A stretch of 64,000 bases of DNA from Streptococcus sp. D7B5 (GTDB taxonomy: Bacteria; Bacillota; Bacilli; Lactobacillales; Streptococcaceae), in contig NZ_CP121467.1 of the NCBI RefSeq assembly GCF_029691405.1, positions 1,178,001-1,242,000 on the forward strand. The letters are read 5' to 3'. This document shows positions 36,304 to 45,748 of this stretch, piece after piece (position 1 is the first letter of the stretch; each line of letters starts with the position of its first letter). The translations under genes and the position numbers were made by a program. The notes beneath the pieces were generated by a model. It had not been told where the DNA came from. It ran no database searches and saw only the letters and a program-made list of their open reading frames with translations.

Positions 36304-37098
36304 TTATCCATGAACACGTTTCATGTAGTCTTGGTAACTTTCTGTATCCATCAATTCCTTGGCATTCTTGACACGATCTGCTGTTGGAGGTTTGACCCCT
36401 TCAAGCGAATAAGGAATTCCAAGTTCACGCCACTTGAACTCACCCATGGTGTGATAAGGCAAGATTTCAAACTTGTCAACATTTTTGAGGGTTTTAACGA
36501 ATTTACCGAGTTCGATCAAGTCGTCATCTCTGTCTGTCAATCCCGGAACCAGCACGTGACGAATCCAAACAGGCTTCCCGATATCTGATAGGTACTGGGC
36601 ACAGGCCAAGATGTTTTTATTAGTTTGGCTTGTAACAATCTTATGCTGTTCTTCGTTGATTTCCTTGATATCCAGGAGAACCAAGTCTGTCACTGCCATG
36701 AGTTTATTAAACTTTTCGAGATAACGTGGTTTATTACGGAACGGAAGGGCACAGGTATCCAAGGTACAGTGGATTCCTTTTTCCTTGGCCTTGGTAAAGA
36801 GGGCAATTAGGAAATCAATCTGTAAGAGGGCTTCTCCACCACTAACAGTGATTCCTCCCTTGTCTCCCCAGAAACCACGGTATCGAAGGGCTTCTGTCAA
36901 GACATCGTCTACTGTCCGTTCGCGTGATTTATTGGTCTCCATAGCCCATGTGTCGGGGTTATGACAGTACTGGCAACGCATGTGACAGCCCTGCAAAAAG
37001 ACAATAAACCGAATCCCAGGGCCATCTACCGCCCCAAAACTCTCTGTCGAATGCACCATTCCTGTCACTTGTCCATAGTCAATTGTTTCTTCAGACAT
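36304..37098 (-). CDS. pflA: Pyruvate formate-lyase activating enzyme
   Basis: 264 aa radical SAM protein with the cluster motif CHMRCQYCHNPD (CxxxCxxC; about residues 35-42) and GGITVSGGEALLQ. It installs the glycyl radical on pyruvate formate-lyase under anaerobic conditions, using a 4Fe-4S cluster and SAM. pfl itself is not in the window. Single-gene unit; a GGAAGGTGACG ribosome site precedes the start. Confidence 0.96.
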   Translation of the reverse strand: MSEETIDYGQVTGMVHSTESFGAVDGPGIRFIVFLQGCHMRCQYCHNPDTWAMETNKSRERTVDDVLTEALRYRGFWGDKGGITVSGGEALLQIDFLIALFTKAKEKGIHCTLDTCALPFRNKPRYLEKFNKLMAVTDLVLLDIKEINEEQHKIVTSQTNKNILACAQYLSDIGKPVWIRHVLVPGLTDRDDDLIELGKFVKTLKNVDKFEILPYHTMGEFKWRELGIPYSLEGVKPPTADRVKNAKELMDTESYQDYMKRVHG

Positions 37099-37218
37099 AT
37101 CGTCACCTTCCTTGAAACCGTTTTATAGTTTTATTATATCACGAGTAAGGTGAAAAACAAGGTTTTTTGTCTATTTTTTAGAAAGCAATCTGTTTTTCAC
37201 TTTCATTTTCAATTTCTT

Positions 37219-38475
37219 TTAATGATCCGATTCAAAATCAAAACCATACAAGGTTGCAAAATAGTCCTCAGGGCGCTCTGCACGGCGGATTTGGCGGGCT
37301 TTTCCTTCTTCGGTATAGAGGATTTCTGCCGAGCGTAGTTTGGCATTGTACTGGTAACCCATGGAGAATCCATGTGCACCTGTATCATGAATCACTAGCA
37401 AATCACCGATTTCTGTATGAGGTAGCTCGCGATTCACTGCAAATTTATCATTGTTTTCACAGAGTGAACCAACCACATCTACCACCTCAATAGGTCCATC
37501 TGGATGGGTCAGATTGGTGATATGGTGGTAGGCTCCATACATGGCTGGACGCATGAGGTTGACTGCTGATGCATCCACACCCAGATAGGTACGATAGGTT
37601 TTTTTCTTATGAGTGACTCTTGTGACGAGAGCTCCGTGAGGGGCTAACATAAAGCGGCCCAATTCGGTGAAAATCTTAACCTGACCAAGTCCTGCTGGTG
37701 TAAGAACTTCTTCATAAACCTTACGCACTCCTTCACCAATCACAGCGATGTCATTTGGCTCCTGGTCTGGGTGATAGTTGACACCAATACCGCCGGAAAG
37801 ATTGATAAAGTCTAGCGAAATACCCAACTTTTCCTTAATTTCAACGGCTAATTCAAAAAGCTGACGCGCCAACTCTGGGTAGTAGAGATGGGTGACGGTA
37901 TTGGATGCTAGGAAAGAGTGAATCCCAAATGTCTTGGCTCCTTTTTCCTTCAAAACCGCAAAGGCTTCAAAAAGCTGATCCTTGGTCATGCCAAACTTGG
38001 CTTCTCCAGGATTGTCCATAATATCTGTTCCCAGTTCAAAAACACCGCCAGGATTGTAACGACAAGAGATGATTTCTGGAATGCCTGCCGCTCGCTCCAG
38101 ATGTTCAATATCTTCAAAGGCATCCAAGTTAATGGTCGCACCTAATTCACGCGCATAAGCGTACTCTTGGTCTGGGGTATTGTTAGAAGAGAACATGATT
38201 TCAGAACCGGGGAAATCCAGTTTATGGCTCATCAAGAGCTCCACGTAACTAGAACAGTCCACACCACAACCTTCCTCTTGGAGGATTTTCAAGATGGCTG
38301 GGGTTGGAGTGGCCTTGACGGCAAAATATTCTTTAAAGCCCTTATTCCAGGAAAAGGCCTGGTTGACTGCTCTTGCTTTTTCACGAATCCCCTTCTCATC
38401 ATACAAGTGAAAGGGAGTCGGGAACTCTGCAACAATTGTTTCTAAATCTTCACGGCTGATAAATGGTGTTTTCAT
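37219..38475 (-). CDS. lysA: Diaminopimelate decarboxylase
   Basis: 418 aa fold-type III PLP enzyme. The Schiff-base Lys is in EYFAVKATPTPAIL (about 54); the PLP phosphate loop GGIGVNYHPDQ and C-terminal SLCENNDKFA catalytic Cys motif are visible. It converts meso-diaminopimelate to lysine, the diamino acid of streptococcal peptidoglycan cross-bridges. Single gene. The 37099-37218 interval holds the pflA ribosome site and an IR (37150-37159 / 37191-37200) that may end lysA transcription. Confidence 0.93.
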   Translation of the reverse strand: MKTPFISREDLETIVAEFPTPFHLYDEKGIREKARAVNQAFSWNKGFKEYFAVKATPTPAILKILQEEGCGVDCSSYVELLMSHKLDFPGSEIMFSSNNTPDQEYAYARELGATINLDAFEDIEHLERAAGIPEIISCRYNPGGVFELGTDIMDNPGEAKFGMTKDQLFEAFAVLKEKGAKTFGIHSFLASNTVTHLYYPELARQLFELAVEIKEKLGISLDFINLSGGIGVNYHPDQEPNDIAVIGEGVRKVYEEVLTPAGLGQVKIFTELGRFMLAPHGALVTRVTHKKKTYRTYLGVDASAVNLMRPAMYGAYHHITNLTHPDGPIEVVDVVGSLCENNDKFAVNRELPHTEIGDLLVIHDTGAHGFSMGYQYNAKLRSAEILYTEEGKARQIRRAERPEDYFATLYGFDFESDH

Positions 38476-38501
38476 AGGCGTCCTTCTATTCTGTTTGCAA
38501 A

Positions 38502-38530
38502 GAAAGGCTGGGACAATCGTTCCAACCTTT
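38502..38530 (-). terminator. Terminator of purR
   Basis: AAAGGTTGG / CCAGCCTTT on the minus strand with one G-T pair, followed by CTTTGC. It lies between purR and lysA. Confidence 0.6.
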
Positions 38531-38541
38531 AGTTCTATCTC

Positions 38542-39369
38542 TTATTTGTCTTCGTCAAAGATATTTCCAATCTCAACATCAATGGATTGGTTCTTAACAT
38601 CAATATTGGTAACCTTCAAGAGTGACTTGTAATCAAACTGCTTTTCACGTTCTTCTTGGGCATTGTCTGCAAAGACTGCGACACCAGCTAGTTCAGAATC
38701 GAATTCACGCAAGAGACTAATCATCCCGTTGACAGTTCCGCCGCCTTTCAAGAAGTCATCCACAATCAAGACACGACTGCCTGCCTTGAGACTGCGTTTT
38801 GAAAGGAACATTTTCTCAATGCGGTCACCACTGGAACCTGAAACATAGTTGACGCTGACCGTTGAACCTTCGGTAATTTTCAAGTCACGACGCACAATGA
38901 CAAATGGAACGTTGAGGACATTGGCAACTGCATTTGCGAGTGGCACACCTTTTGTTGCTACTGTCATAACGGCATCGATTTTTTGGTCCATAAAGCTCTT
39001 GGCAATGATACGCCCAATATTTTTCAAAATGGCAGGCGTACTAAGCAAATCAGACAGGTAAATGTAGCCACCTGGCAAGATACGGTCGCTTTCTGAAAGT
39101 TTGTCACGCAAGTCTGCGATCATTTCTTTGGCTTCATGACTCGAAATTGATGGTGTAAAGATAACGCCACCACCTGCTCCAGTCACAGTCTGAATATGGC
39201 CGATTTCGATTTCCTCAAAGGCACGCTTGATAATCACGATATCCTCTGAGATAGAGGATTTAGCAGATTCGTACTTTTCTGCAAAGGTGTTGAGACTGGT
39301 TAGTTTGTATGGATTATTAATCAAATAGTTGGAAATGACAACCATCCGATCACTTCTTCTTAATTTCAT
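38542..39369 (-). CDS. purR: Pur operon regulator PurR
   Basis: 275 aa. An N-terminal winged-helix domain (MKLRRSDRMVVISNYLI..) is followed by a phosphoribosyltransferase-like domain with PRPP loop VLIVDDFLKGGGT. It senses PRPP and controls purine biosynthesis genes. An extended -10 (TGGTATAAT, 39413-39408) lies 39 bases upstream. The C-terminal end NIDVKNQSIDVEIGNIFDEDK-type tail is a little longer than that of pneumococcal PurR as I remember it. Confidence 0.95.
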   Translation of the reverse strand: MKLRRSDRMVVISNYLINNPYKLTSLNTFAEKYESAKSSISEDIVIIKRAFEEIEIGHIQTVTGAGGGVIFTPSISSHEAKEMIADLRDKLSESDRILPGGYIYLSDLLSTPAILKNIGRIIAKSFMDQKIDAVMTVATKGVPLANAVANVLNVPFVIVRRDLKITEGSTVSVNYVSGSSGDRIEKMFLSKRSLKAGSRVLIVDDFLKGGGTVNGMISLLREFDSELAGVAVFADNAQEEREKQFDYKSLLKVTNIDVKNQSIDVEIGNIFDEDK

Positions 39370-39427
39370 TTTTATTTACCATTCCATTTAATTTTGATAT
39401 TTTATCCATTATACCATATTCACATAA

Positions 39428-39467
39428 AAAAACGAACATTATTGTGTAAAAAATGCTCGTTTTTCTT
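39428..39467 (-). terminator. Terminator of the yhaM transcript
   Basis: AAACGAGCATT / AATGTTCGTTT-type hairpin followed by a T7 run on the minus strand. Confidence 0.75.
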
Positions 39468-39473
39468 AATTTA

Positions 39474-40415
39474 TTAATCTAAATCTGGTTTATAGAAGGA
39501 ACGATTGTCCATGGCGAAGATTTTGTTGGTCATTTCTCCTTTATCCACCAAAGCAAGAGCTGTTGTCATCATCATCATGCTGGCATCGAGATTATCGATC
39601 ATATGAATAATCTCTGCCTCCATAATGCGTGGACGGACAGGACTACCATACTCTAGGAGACCATGATGACTGAGAATGACATGGCGCAGTAGCACCACTT
39701 CTTCTCTAGTATCATCGATGCCCAGTTCCATGACTGTCTTAGTGATTTCGCTATCGATAAGGGCGATATGTCCAAGGAGATTGCCTCGTACTGTATACTC
39801 CGTCTGGTCTGGTCCCGTCAACTCAATAACCTTAGCCAAATCATGCAGCATAATCCCGGCATAGAGGAGGCTCTTGTTGAGCTGAGGATAGATCTCACTA
39901 ATGGCATCTGCTAAGCGCACCATGGTTGCTGTATGATAGGCCAAACCCGTTTCAAAGGCGTGGTGGTTGGTCTTGGCAGCCGGATAGGAGTAGAATTCCT
40001 TATCATACTTGGTGTAGAGACTACGAACGATACGCTGCCAGACAGGATTTTCAATCTTGAAAATCATTTGCGACATGTAGTCACGGATTTCCTTGACATC
40101 AACTGGTGACTTGACCTTGAAGTCAGCTGGATCATTGGGTTCCCCAGGCTGAGGCAAGCGGAGAGTAATTTGATTGACTTGAGGAGTATTATTGTACACT
40201 TCTCGACGTCCCTGCATGTGGACCACCTTCCCAGCGGTAAAGGCCTCAACGTTATGAGGTTGGGCATCCCATAGTTTCCCCTCAATCTCGCCGCTATCGT
40301 CTTGGAAGGTAAAGGCTAGGTAGTTTTTCCCAGCACGCGTCTGTCTTAGGTCAGCTGACTTAATCAGGTAAAAACCTTCAAACAGCTCATCTTTTTTCAT
40401 GTGACTAATCTTCAT
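39474..40415 (-). CDS. yhaM: 3'-5' exoribonuclease YhaM (Cbf1 type)
   Basis: The start at 40415 (MKISHMKKDELFEGFYL) follows GAGGAAGAAT and gives 313 aa; the frame is open further upstream inside rmuC. An N-terminal OB-fold (YLAFTFQDDSGEIEGKLWDA) is followed by an HD phosphohydrolase domain with HHAFETGLAYH and LHDLAKV. The enzyme trims short 3' tails of RNA and ssDNA. It overlaps rmuC by 11 bases and ends the operon. Confidence 0.94.
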   Translation of the reverse strand: MKISHMKKDELFEGFYLIKSADLRQTRAGKNYLAFTFQDDSGEIEGKLWDAQPHNVEAFTAGKVVHMQGRREVYNNTPQVNQITLRLPQPGEPNDPADFKVKSPVDVKEIRDYMSQMIFKIENPVWQRIVRSLYTKYDKEFYSYPAAKTNHHAFETGLAYHTATMVRLADAISEIYPQLNKSLLYAGIMLHDLAKVIELTGPDQTEYTVRGNLLGHIALIDSEITKTVMELGIDDTREEVVLLRHVILSHHGLLEYGSPVRPRIMEAEIIHMIDNLDASMMMMTTALALVDKGEMTNKIFAMDNRSFYKPDLD

Positions 40416-41661
40416 ATTCTTCCTCATCTTCTTGGAAATGGAGTAGATCAAGCGCAGGCTCACCTTCTGATAACTCAATGTGACGGAGCGTCCGCTCGAT
40501 AGCTGTGGTACGACGGTTTAATAATTCATCAATATTGCCAGAGGCATGTTGAAGATGTTTTTGTGCCTTAACCAAAATCCCCCCGAACTTGCCAAACTCA
40601 GTCTTAACGCTAGCAAGAGTCTTGCTGATATGATCTGCACTCTTTTGGATATTGAGAGTTTTGAAGCCAACTGATAGAGAGTTAAGCAGGGCTGATAGGG
40701 TACTTGGACCAGCAACAATAATCTGCTCCTCCCGTCTCAAATCATCAAAGAAGACAGGATTGCGGACGATTTCTGAGTAAAGTCCTTCTGTTGGAACAAA
40801 CAAGACTCCAAAATTGGTCGTTCGAGGCGGCGCCAGATACTTGCTCTTGATATCCTTGGCAAAGCGCTTGACGCTAGCTAAAAGTGACTTACGACAACGT
40901 TCGATTTCGTCCTTATCGCCTGCTTCATAAGCTTCTTCTAAGCGGTAATAATCCGCCAGTGGAAACTTGGAGTCAATCGGTAAATAGACATATTCCTGGT
41001 CCCCCTGTCCAGGTAACTTGATGGCATACTCCACTCGCTCGCTAGAGTTCTCAACCGTTGCAAATTCTCGTTCGTACTGGGCTGGTGTCATGATGTCTTC
41101 GATGATTTGCCCCAGTTGCAATTCTCCTAGAATCCCTCGCGTCTTGGTCCCAGAGAGAACTTTGTTGAGTGCGCCAACATCGCGGGCAACTGTCTGCATT
41201 TCTCCCAGGCCACGATTGACAGACTCCAGTTGTTTGGAAACTGTCTCGAAGGAAGCCTGCAAGCGTGTCTGCAAGGTCTTTTCTAACTTTTCCTCGACAG
41301 TTTGACGCATTTGTTCCAAACGTTGCTCATTTGATTCCTGCAAAGCTTGGAGACGTTGGTCAGTCTTGTCTCTGGTTTGCAAGAGATTATCTGTCATTTC
41401 TTGACGGACTTGAGTCAAGCCTTGATGCAATTCCATTCGTACTTCCTGCAAGCGGTCGCTGACAGCCACTTCAAGATTTTTTTGGTCAAGCTGACTAGAC
41501 TGTCTGGCTTGTTCAAAGCGGTAATCTAATTGATCTGAAAGATTGTCTGCCTGTTCCTCCAAACTCTTGACTAGATATTTGTCTTGCTTATCCTGCCTCT
41601 GCCAAATGAGAAAGAGCCCAAGAAGATTAGCAACTAGTAAAATAACAAGTAAAATCTCCAT
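40405..41661 (-). CDS. rmuC: RmuC family DNA recombination protein
   Basis: 418 aa. One N-terminal membrane anchor (about 3-20) is followed by a long coiled coil (about 25-150, rich in Q/E/R) and the RmuC nuclease-like core (KTRGILGELQLGQIIEDIM.., VYLPIDSKFPLADYYRL). It limits inversion at short repeats in E. coli; enzymology is poorly known. It begins two bases after thiN ends and overlaps yhaM. Confidence 0.93.
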   Translation of the reverse strand: MEILLVILLVANLLGLFLIWQRQDKQDKYLVKSLEEQADNLSDQLDYRFEQARQSSQLDQKNLEVAVSDRLQEVRMELHQGLTQVRQEMTDNLLQTRDKTDQRLQALQESNEQRLEQMRQTVEEKLEKTLQTRLQASFETVSKQLESVNRGLGEMQTVARDVGALNKVLSGTKTRGILGELQLGQIIEDIMTPAQYEREFATVENSSERVEYAIKLPGQGDQEYVYLPIDSKFPLADYYRLEEAYEAGDKDEIERCRKSLLASVKRFAKDIKSKYLAPPRTTNFGVLFVPTEGLYSEIVRNPVFFDDLRREEQIIVAGPSTLSALLNSLSVGFKTLNIQKSADHISKTLASVKTEFGKFGGILVKAQKHLQHASGNIDELLNRRTTAIERTLRHIELSEGEPALDLLHFQEDEEEYED

Positions 41662-41662
41662 C

Positions 41663-42325
41663 CTATCTCCTGTCCTTGCTATGCAGTACGACTACATAGC
41701 CATCTGGGCAAGTCACCGAAACTTCCCTATCTATATATTCGTTAGAAGCGTACACTTTTTTAAAGAAAAAATTTTCCTCAGTCAATTCGTACTTGGCACC
41801 GATAATGGCCAACTGACTATCCCTCACGGGCATAAAGGCTAGATAGTCATAGTCTGAACGCGGTTCAAGCTGACTGGTCCCTTCTGGACAATAGCTAAGC
41901 AAGTTTTGCCCATCCTCAATCGCTATCTGGCGCATATAGGGTGCCAACTTGGGATTGCTAGGCAGAAAAACATTGGCCAGCATATGGTCAATCCGACCAC
42001 CCAAAGCCCCAAAAATGGTCACTTGGGCTTGAGGATTTTTTTCAAAAATCGTTAAAAGTGCTAGTTCCAGATCCGTATCATCCTTTTCTGGCTGGGCTTG
42101 AACAAAATGTTGGGCACGTTTTTGAATCAACTGACGTTCGTCTGCAGTCACCGAATCAAAATCCCCAACTGCTAGAGCCAGAGGCAAGTCTTCTTCCAAG
42201 ACCCAGAGCGAGCCGCGATCCACACCGACAAAGCAATCAAAATCCGTCCGATAATGGCCACGGTCTCCACCTGCAAAAACAGCAACCCTAGTCCAGTTGT
42301 TTTCTGAGCGTTTGCACTCGTTCAT
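41663..42325 (-). CDS. thiN: Thiamine pyrophosphokinase
   Basis: The start at 42325 (MNECKRSENNWTRVAVFAGG) has AGGGAG at six-base spacing and overlaps the end of rpe by 38 bases; it gives 220 aa, about ten longer than the family core that starts at TRVAVFAGG. Motifs: VGVDRGSLWVLEE, LAVGDFDSV, KDDTDLELAL and GALGGRIDHMLANVFL. It transfers pyrophosphate from ATP to thiamine. Confidence 0.92.
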   Translation of the reverse strand: MNECKRSENNWTRVAVFAGGDRGHYRTDFDCFVGVDRGSLWVLEEDLPLALAVGDFDSVTADERQLIQKRAQHFVQAQPEKDDTDLELALLTIFEKNPQAQVTIFGALGGRIDHMLANVFLPSNPKLAPYMRQIAIEDGQNLLSYCPEGTSQLEPRSDYDYLAFMPVRDSQLAIIGAKYELTEENFFFKKVYASNEYIDREVSVTCPDGYVVVLHSKDRR

Positions 42326-42944
42326 TGACATCTCCCTTAAAGACATAAGACCCTGCTACAAAAACGGTCGCACCAGCTTCTTTAGCTTGAGCAATGGTTT
42401 GATCATCAATCCCACCATCGACTTCGATCTCAAAATTCAAGCCTTTTTCCTCACGGAGGGTAACTAACTCACGAACCTTATCCATGGTTTCAGGCAGAAA
42501 AGCTTGTCCGCCAAAGCCAGGGTTAACCGTCATGACGAGGACTTGGTCCACTAGGTGAAGTACGTGTTTGATAGCTTCAACCGGTGTACCAGGGTTAACG
42601 ACAACAGAAGGCTTGACACCTAGAGAACGAATCTTTTGAAGAGCACCATGGATATGAGGCGTTGCTTCGACATGAATGCTGATGATATCTGCACCTGCAC
42701 GCGCAAAGTCCTCTAAATGGTGCTCAGGATTAGCCACCATCAAGTGGCAGTCAAAGACCATCTTGCTATGGGGACGAAGAGCTTCAACCACACCTGCACC
42801 AAAGCTGATCTGAGGTACAAAGTGACCATCCATGATATCGATATGGGCATATTCTGCCCCAGTTGCTTCTAGGTGTTTGATTTCACGTTCAAAGTTGGCA
42901 TAATCTGCTGCCAGAATTGACGGAGCAATCTTGTATTGAGACAT
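42288..42944 (-). CDS. rpe: Ribulose-phosphate 3-epimerase
   Basis: The start at 42944 (MSQYKIAPSILAADYANF) gives 218 aa, the family length. TIM-barrel motifs are intact: HIDIMDGHFVPQISFG, FDCHLMVANPE, VMTVNPGFGGQAFLPE and EVDGGID. It interconverts ribulose-5-P and xylulose-5-P in the pentose phosphate pathway. It lies ten bases after rsgA and overlaps thiN. Confidence 0.96.
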   Translation of the reverse strand: MSQYKIAPSILAADYANFEREIKHLEATGAEYAHIDIMDGHFVPQISFGAGVVEALRPHSKMVFDCHLMVANPEHHLEDFARAGADIISIHVEATPHIHGALQKIRSLGVKPSVVVNPGTPVEAIKHVLHLVDQVLVMTVNPGFGGQAFLPETMDKVRELVTLREEKGLNFEIEVDGGIDDQTIAQAKEAGATVFVAGSYVFKGDVNERVQTLRKQLD

Positions 42945-42954
42945 CGGTTTCTCC

Positions 42955-43833
42955 TTATTTTGGAATTTTTTTGCTGACTTTTTTATAGGTTTCTCTGCGA
43001 TTTTCAATCTCACTGAGGAATTGCAGGTAATTGTCAAAACGGAAGCTGGCAATGATACCTTCCTCTACTGCTGGCTTGACGGCACAGGACGGCTCATGGG
43101 TATGGGTACAAGTACGGAATTTACAGCCCCGACTGACACTAGCAATCTCTGGAAAGGCCTGATTGAGGTCTTCAGCCGTTGACACTTCATAATCCAGTGA
43201 TGAAAAGCCTGGTGTGTCCGCGATTTTACCCCCATTGAGATTGTAAAAACTAACAGCTCGAGTAGTATGGCGACCGCGACCCAGACTGTCTGAGATTTCT
43301 CCTGTTTCAAGATTGAGGTCTGGTGCGATTTTATTAAGGAGTGTTGATTTTCCAACACCTGTCTGCCCCATAAAGACCGTCACTTTTCCTGTCAACAAAG
43401 GCAGGAGTTCCTCCTTACTGGTCACAAAGTCATAACCAATGGCACGATAGGTTTGTTGATAAAAACTTAATTCTTCGCTATCTTCCAGCAAATCCATTTT
43501 GGAAATATAGACGATGGGATGAATGCCCTTGTGTTCCAGAAGAACCAAGAACCGATCCAGCAAATTGCTGTTAAAATCAGGTTCCTTGACGGACATGATC
43601 ACCACAGCTTGGTCAATATTGACAATAGGCGGACGGACGAGACTGTTTTCCCGTTCATGAATCTTGAGGATATAACCTTCGGAATTTTCCTCTGCAGAAA
43701 AATCTACCCAATCCCCAACATAGGGCGTGTGGCCTTTTTTACGAAAATTCCCGCGCGCACGTGTCTGATAGACTTGGTCCTCACTCTCCACATAATAGAA
43801 GCCTGCCAAGGCTTTAATGATTTGTCCCTGCAT
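42955..43833 (-). CDS. rsgA: Ribosome small-subunit GTPase RsgA
   Basis: The start at 43833 ([17 protein letters not shown]) gives 292 aa, the family length. The order is N-terminal OB fold, circularly permuted GTPase (G4 YISKMDLL, then G1 [10 protein letters not shown]3 DTPGF) and C-terminal zinc finger [16 protein letters not shown]. It checks 30S maturation. Only one base separates it from rsmA, so co-transcription is certain. Confidence 0.96.
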   Translation of the reverse strand: MQGQIIKALAGFYYVESEDQVYQTRARGNFRKKGHTPYVGDWVDFSAEENSEGYILKIHERENSLVRPPIVNIDQAVVIMSVKEPDFNSNLLDRFLVLLEHKGIHPIVYISKMDLLEDSEELSFYQQTYRAIGYDFVTSKEELLPLLTGKVTVFMGQTGVGKSTLLNKIAPDLNLETGEISDSLGRGRHTTRAVSFYNLNGGKIADTPGFSSLDYEVSTAEDLNQAFPEIASVSRGCKFRTCTHTHEPSCAVKPAVEEGIIASFRFDNYLQFLSEIENRRETYKKVSKKIPK

Positions 43834-43834
43834 C

Positions 43835-44707
43835 TTAGAGTCCTTGTCCTTTAAGCGCATCTGAAAGGCTAGCAAATTCTTCCAAGCTAAGTGCTTCCCC
43901 ACGCACAGATGGAGACAAGCCTGCCTGATCCAAAGCCTTGGTCAACTTTTCCTTGACTTCATCAGTCTTGCCAAAGTAGCCTGTCAGGTTATTCCACAAG
44001 GTCTTGCGGCGATGAGTGAAACTAGCCTTGGAAACCTTAAAGAAGAAGTTCTCATCTTCCACTGCTACAGCAGGCTCTGGACGGCGCACCATTTTTAAAA
44101 TGGCTGAGTCCACGTTTGGGGCTGGCACAAAGACCGTACGAGGCACGATGAAGGCAACCTTAGCTGTCATATAATACTGGACAGCAATCGACAAACTACC
44201 GTAAGCCTTGGTGTTGGGTTGGGCTGAGATGCGATCTGCCACTTCTTTTTGCATCATAACCACAAACTCGCTAAAAGGAATGCCACTTTCAATCAAGTGC
44301 ATGAGAATAGGCGTCGTAATGTAGTAAGGCAAGTTGGCTACCACCTTAATGGGCAGGTCAGGATTTTTGAAATTCTGGATATGCTGGGCCAAGTCAACTT
44401 TGAGAATGTCCTCGTTGACTACGGTAACATTGTCAAAATCACGTAAAGTATCTGCCAAAATCGGTACCAAACGGTGGTCAATCTCAAAGGCCATAATCTC
44501 TGCCGCACGCTCAGCCAAAAACTCCGTCAAAGCACCAATTCCTGGCCCAATTTCAATGACATTAACCTGGTTATCAATTTCAGCCGTATCCACGATCTTT
44601 TGAAGAATATTGGTATCCGTCAGGAAATTTTGCCCGAAGGACTTTTTAAATGTAAAACCGTGACGCTCCAGCACTGCCTTGGTCACGCTATAATCTGCAA
44701 TTCTCAT
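43835..44707 (-). CDS. rsmA: 16S rRNA dimethyladenosine transferase RsmA (KsgA)
   Basis: 290 aa. The SAM motif [17 protein letters not shown], the catalytic NLPYY motif ([14 protein letters not shown]) and the C-terminal helical domain are visible. It dimethylates A1518 and A1519 of 16S rRNA. It begins the rsmA-rsgA-rpe-thiN-rmuC-yhaM run; TGTTACAAT (extended -10) lies near 44741-44749. In pneumococcus rnmV lies directly upstream, here separated by an inserted oxidoreductase gene. Confidence 0.96.
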   Translation of the reverse strand: MRIADYSVTKAVLERHGFTFKKSFGQNFLTDTNILQKIVDTAEIDNQVNVIEIGPGIGALTEFLAERAAEIMAFEIDHRLVPILADTLRDFDNVTVVNEDILKVDLAQHIQNFKNPDLPIKVVANLPYYITTPILMHLIESGIPFSEFVVMMQKEVADRISAQPNTKAYGSLSIAVQYYMTAKVAFIVPRTVFVPAPNVDSAILKMVRRPEPAVAVEDENFFFKVSKASFTHRRKTLWNNLTGYFGKTDEVKEKLTKALDQAGLSPSVRGEALSLEEFASLSDALKGQGL

Positions 44708-44770
44708 CTATTCTCTTTTCTATAGTTACTACCTCTATTGTAACACATTCCCCTGGTATTTTGGGAGTGC

Positions 44771-44890
44771 TTAGCTATTATCATAACTTTCCATCACTTC
44801 TTCCACTTCGGCCAAGGTCACTCCAAACAGAGTTAAATATCTGAATTTCTTTCCACTATTGAAGCAGTCCATGAAATTTATTTTTCTCAT
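44771..44890 (-). pseudogene. Stray copy of the rnmV 3' end (39-codon frame)
   Basis: The frame starting at 44890 reads MRKINFMDCFNSGKKFRY then LTLFGVTLAEVEEVMESY. Its last 28 codons match the C-terminus of RnmV encoded at 45745 onward (SNGKQLLKRLELFGVTLAEVEEVIAKY), but not identically. AAAGG abuts the first ATG. It is best read as the tail of another rnmV allele left when the oxidoreductase gene was inserted between rnmV and rsmA. Confidence 0.75.
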
Positions 44891-44893
44891 CCT

Positions 44894-45748
44894 TTATGGA
44901 TTGTCTCTTGAGAAAGTCAGGTGCTCAAGCAAAGAATAGAGTTTTTCTTGCTCCTCTTCTTCGTAAGCAGGTGCATTTGCTTTTACTTCCTTGCATTTCT
45001 CGTCATACAAAAATCCTTCATAGCGATCTTCTGTAGATAAAGCTGTATAAACTTTGGCCATTTCTTCAGGACTAATCGAAAGTTTTGACTTAATTTTATA
45101 CAGATTTTTCATAAAAGCGCTGAGGTGATTGTAGCGACGCATATCTACTTTGACATTGGTCACACGGATTGCCTGAACCTTGATACCTTCCCAATGTTCT
45201 CGCATATAAAGTGACAACATCAACAAGGCCAGTTTATTTTGATAATAGGTCTTAGCAGGACTGTAATGTTTTTGACCAGATAAATTTTCAAAATCAAGTT
45301 TCATGAAAGGATAGAGTATCAGCCCTTGAGAAGAAATATTAATAATCCGACCACTCTCAGACTTTTCTAACAAACCTTTCAACAAGATAGAAAGCAAGAA
45401 AGGGGCGGCAACATTGGTCGCAAATTGCTTTTCTAAACCATCCTTAGTCAGGATGGGCTTTTTAACTGACAAATCAAAGTCAGCTGCATTGTTAATTAGA
45501 ACGTCTAGAAAGTCTTCTTTTTGAATATACTGTTCCGCTGCTTCCCTGACACTCTTCATATCAGATAGATCAACCAAGATATAATCTACATGTGGATTTC
45601 CTGTCTGTCGACGAATTTCCTCACAAGCTTGCTCCGCAGCTTCTTCCCGTCTACAAAAGAGAGTTACCGACCAGCCTTTTTCAGCCAACTGTTTAGCAAC
45701 CTGATAACCAATGCCACTATTGCCACCTGTAATAATCACTCTTTTCAT
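44894..45748 (-). CDS. Short-chain dehydrogenase/reductase
   Basis: 284 aa. The Rossmann motif TGGNSGIGYQVAKQL (about 7-21), NNAADFD, catalytic Ser in INISSQGL and the YxxxK motif YYQNKLAL are present, so an active NAD(P)H oxidoreductase is likely; the sequence resembles retinol-dehydrogenase-like SDRs. Substrate unknown. The start overlaps the rnmV stop (ATGA), so it is translated with rnmV. It interrupts the conserved rnmV-rsmA order and is flanked by an rnmV tail copy, which points to acquisition by recombination. Confidence 0.88.
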   Translation of the reverse strand: MKRVIITGGNSGIGYQVAKQLAEKGWSVTLFCRREEAAEQACEEIRRQTGNPHVDYILVDLSDMKSVREAAEQYIQKEDFLDVLINNAADFDLSVKKPILTKDGLEKQFATNVAAPFLLSILLKGLLEKSESGRIINISSQGLILYPFMKLDFENLSGQKHYSPAKTYYQNKLALLMLSLYMREHWEGIKVQAIRVTNVKVDMRRYNHLSAFMKNLYKIKSKLSISPEEMAKVYTALSTEDRYEGFLYDEKCKEVKANAPAYEEEEQEKLYSLLEHLTFSRDNP

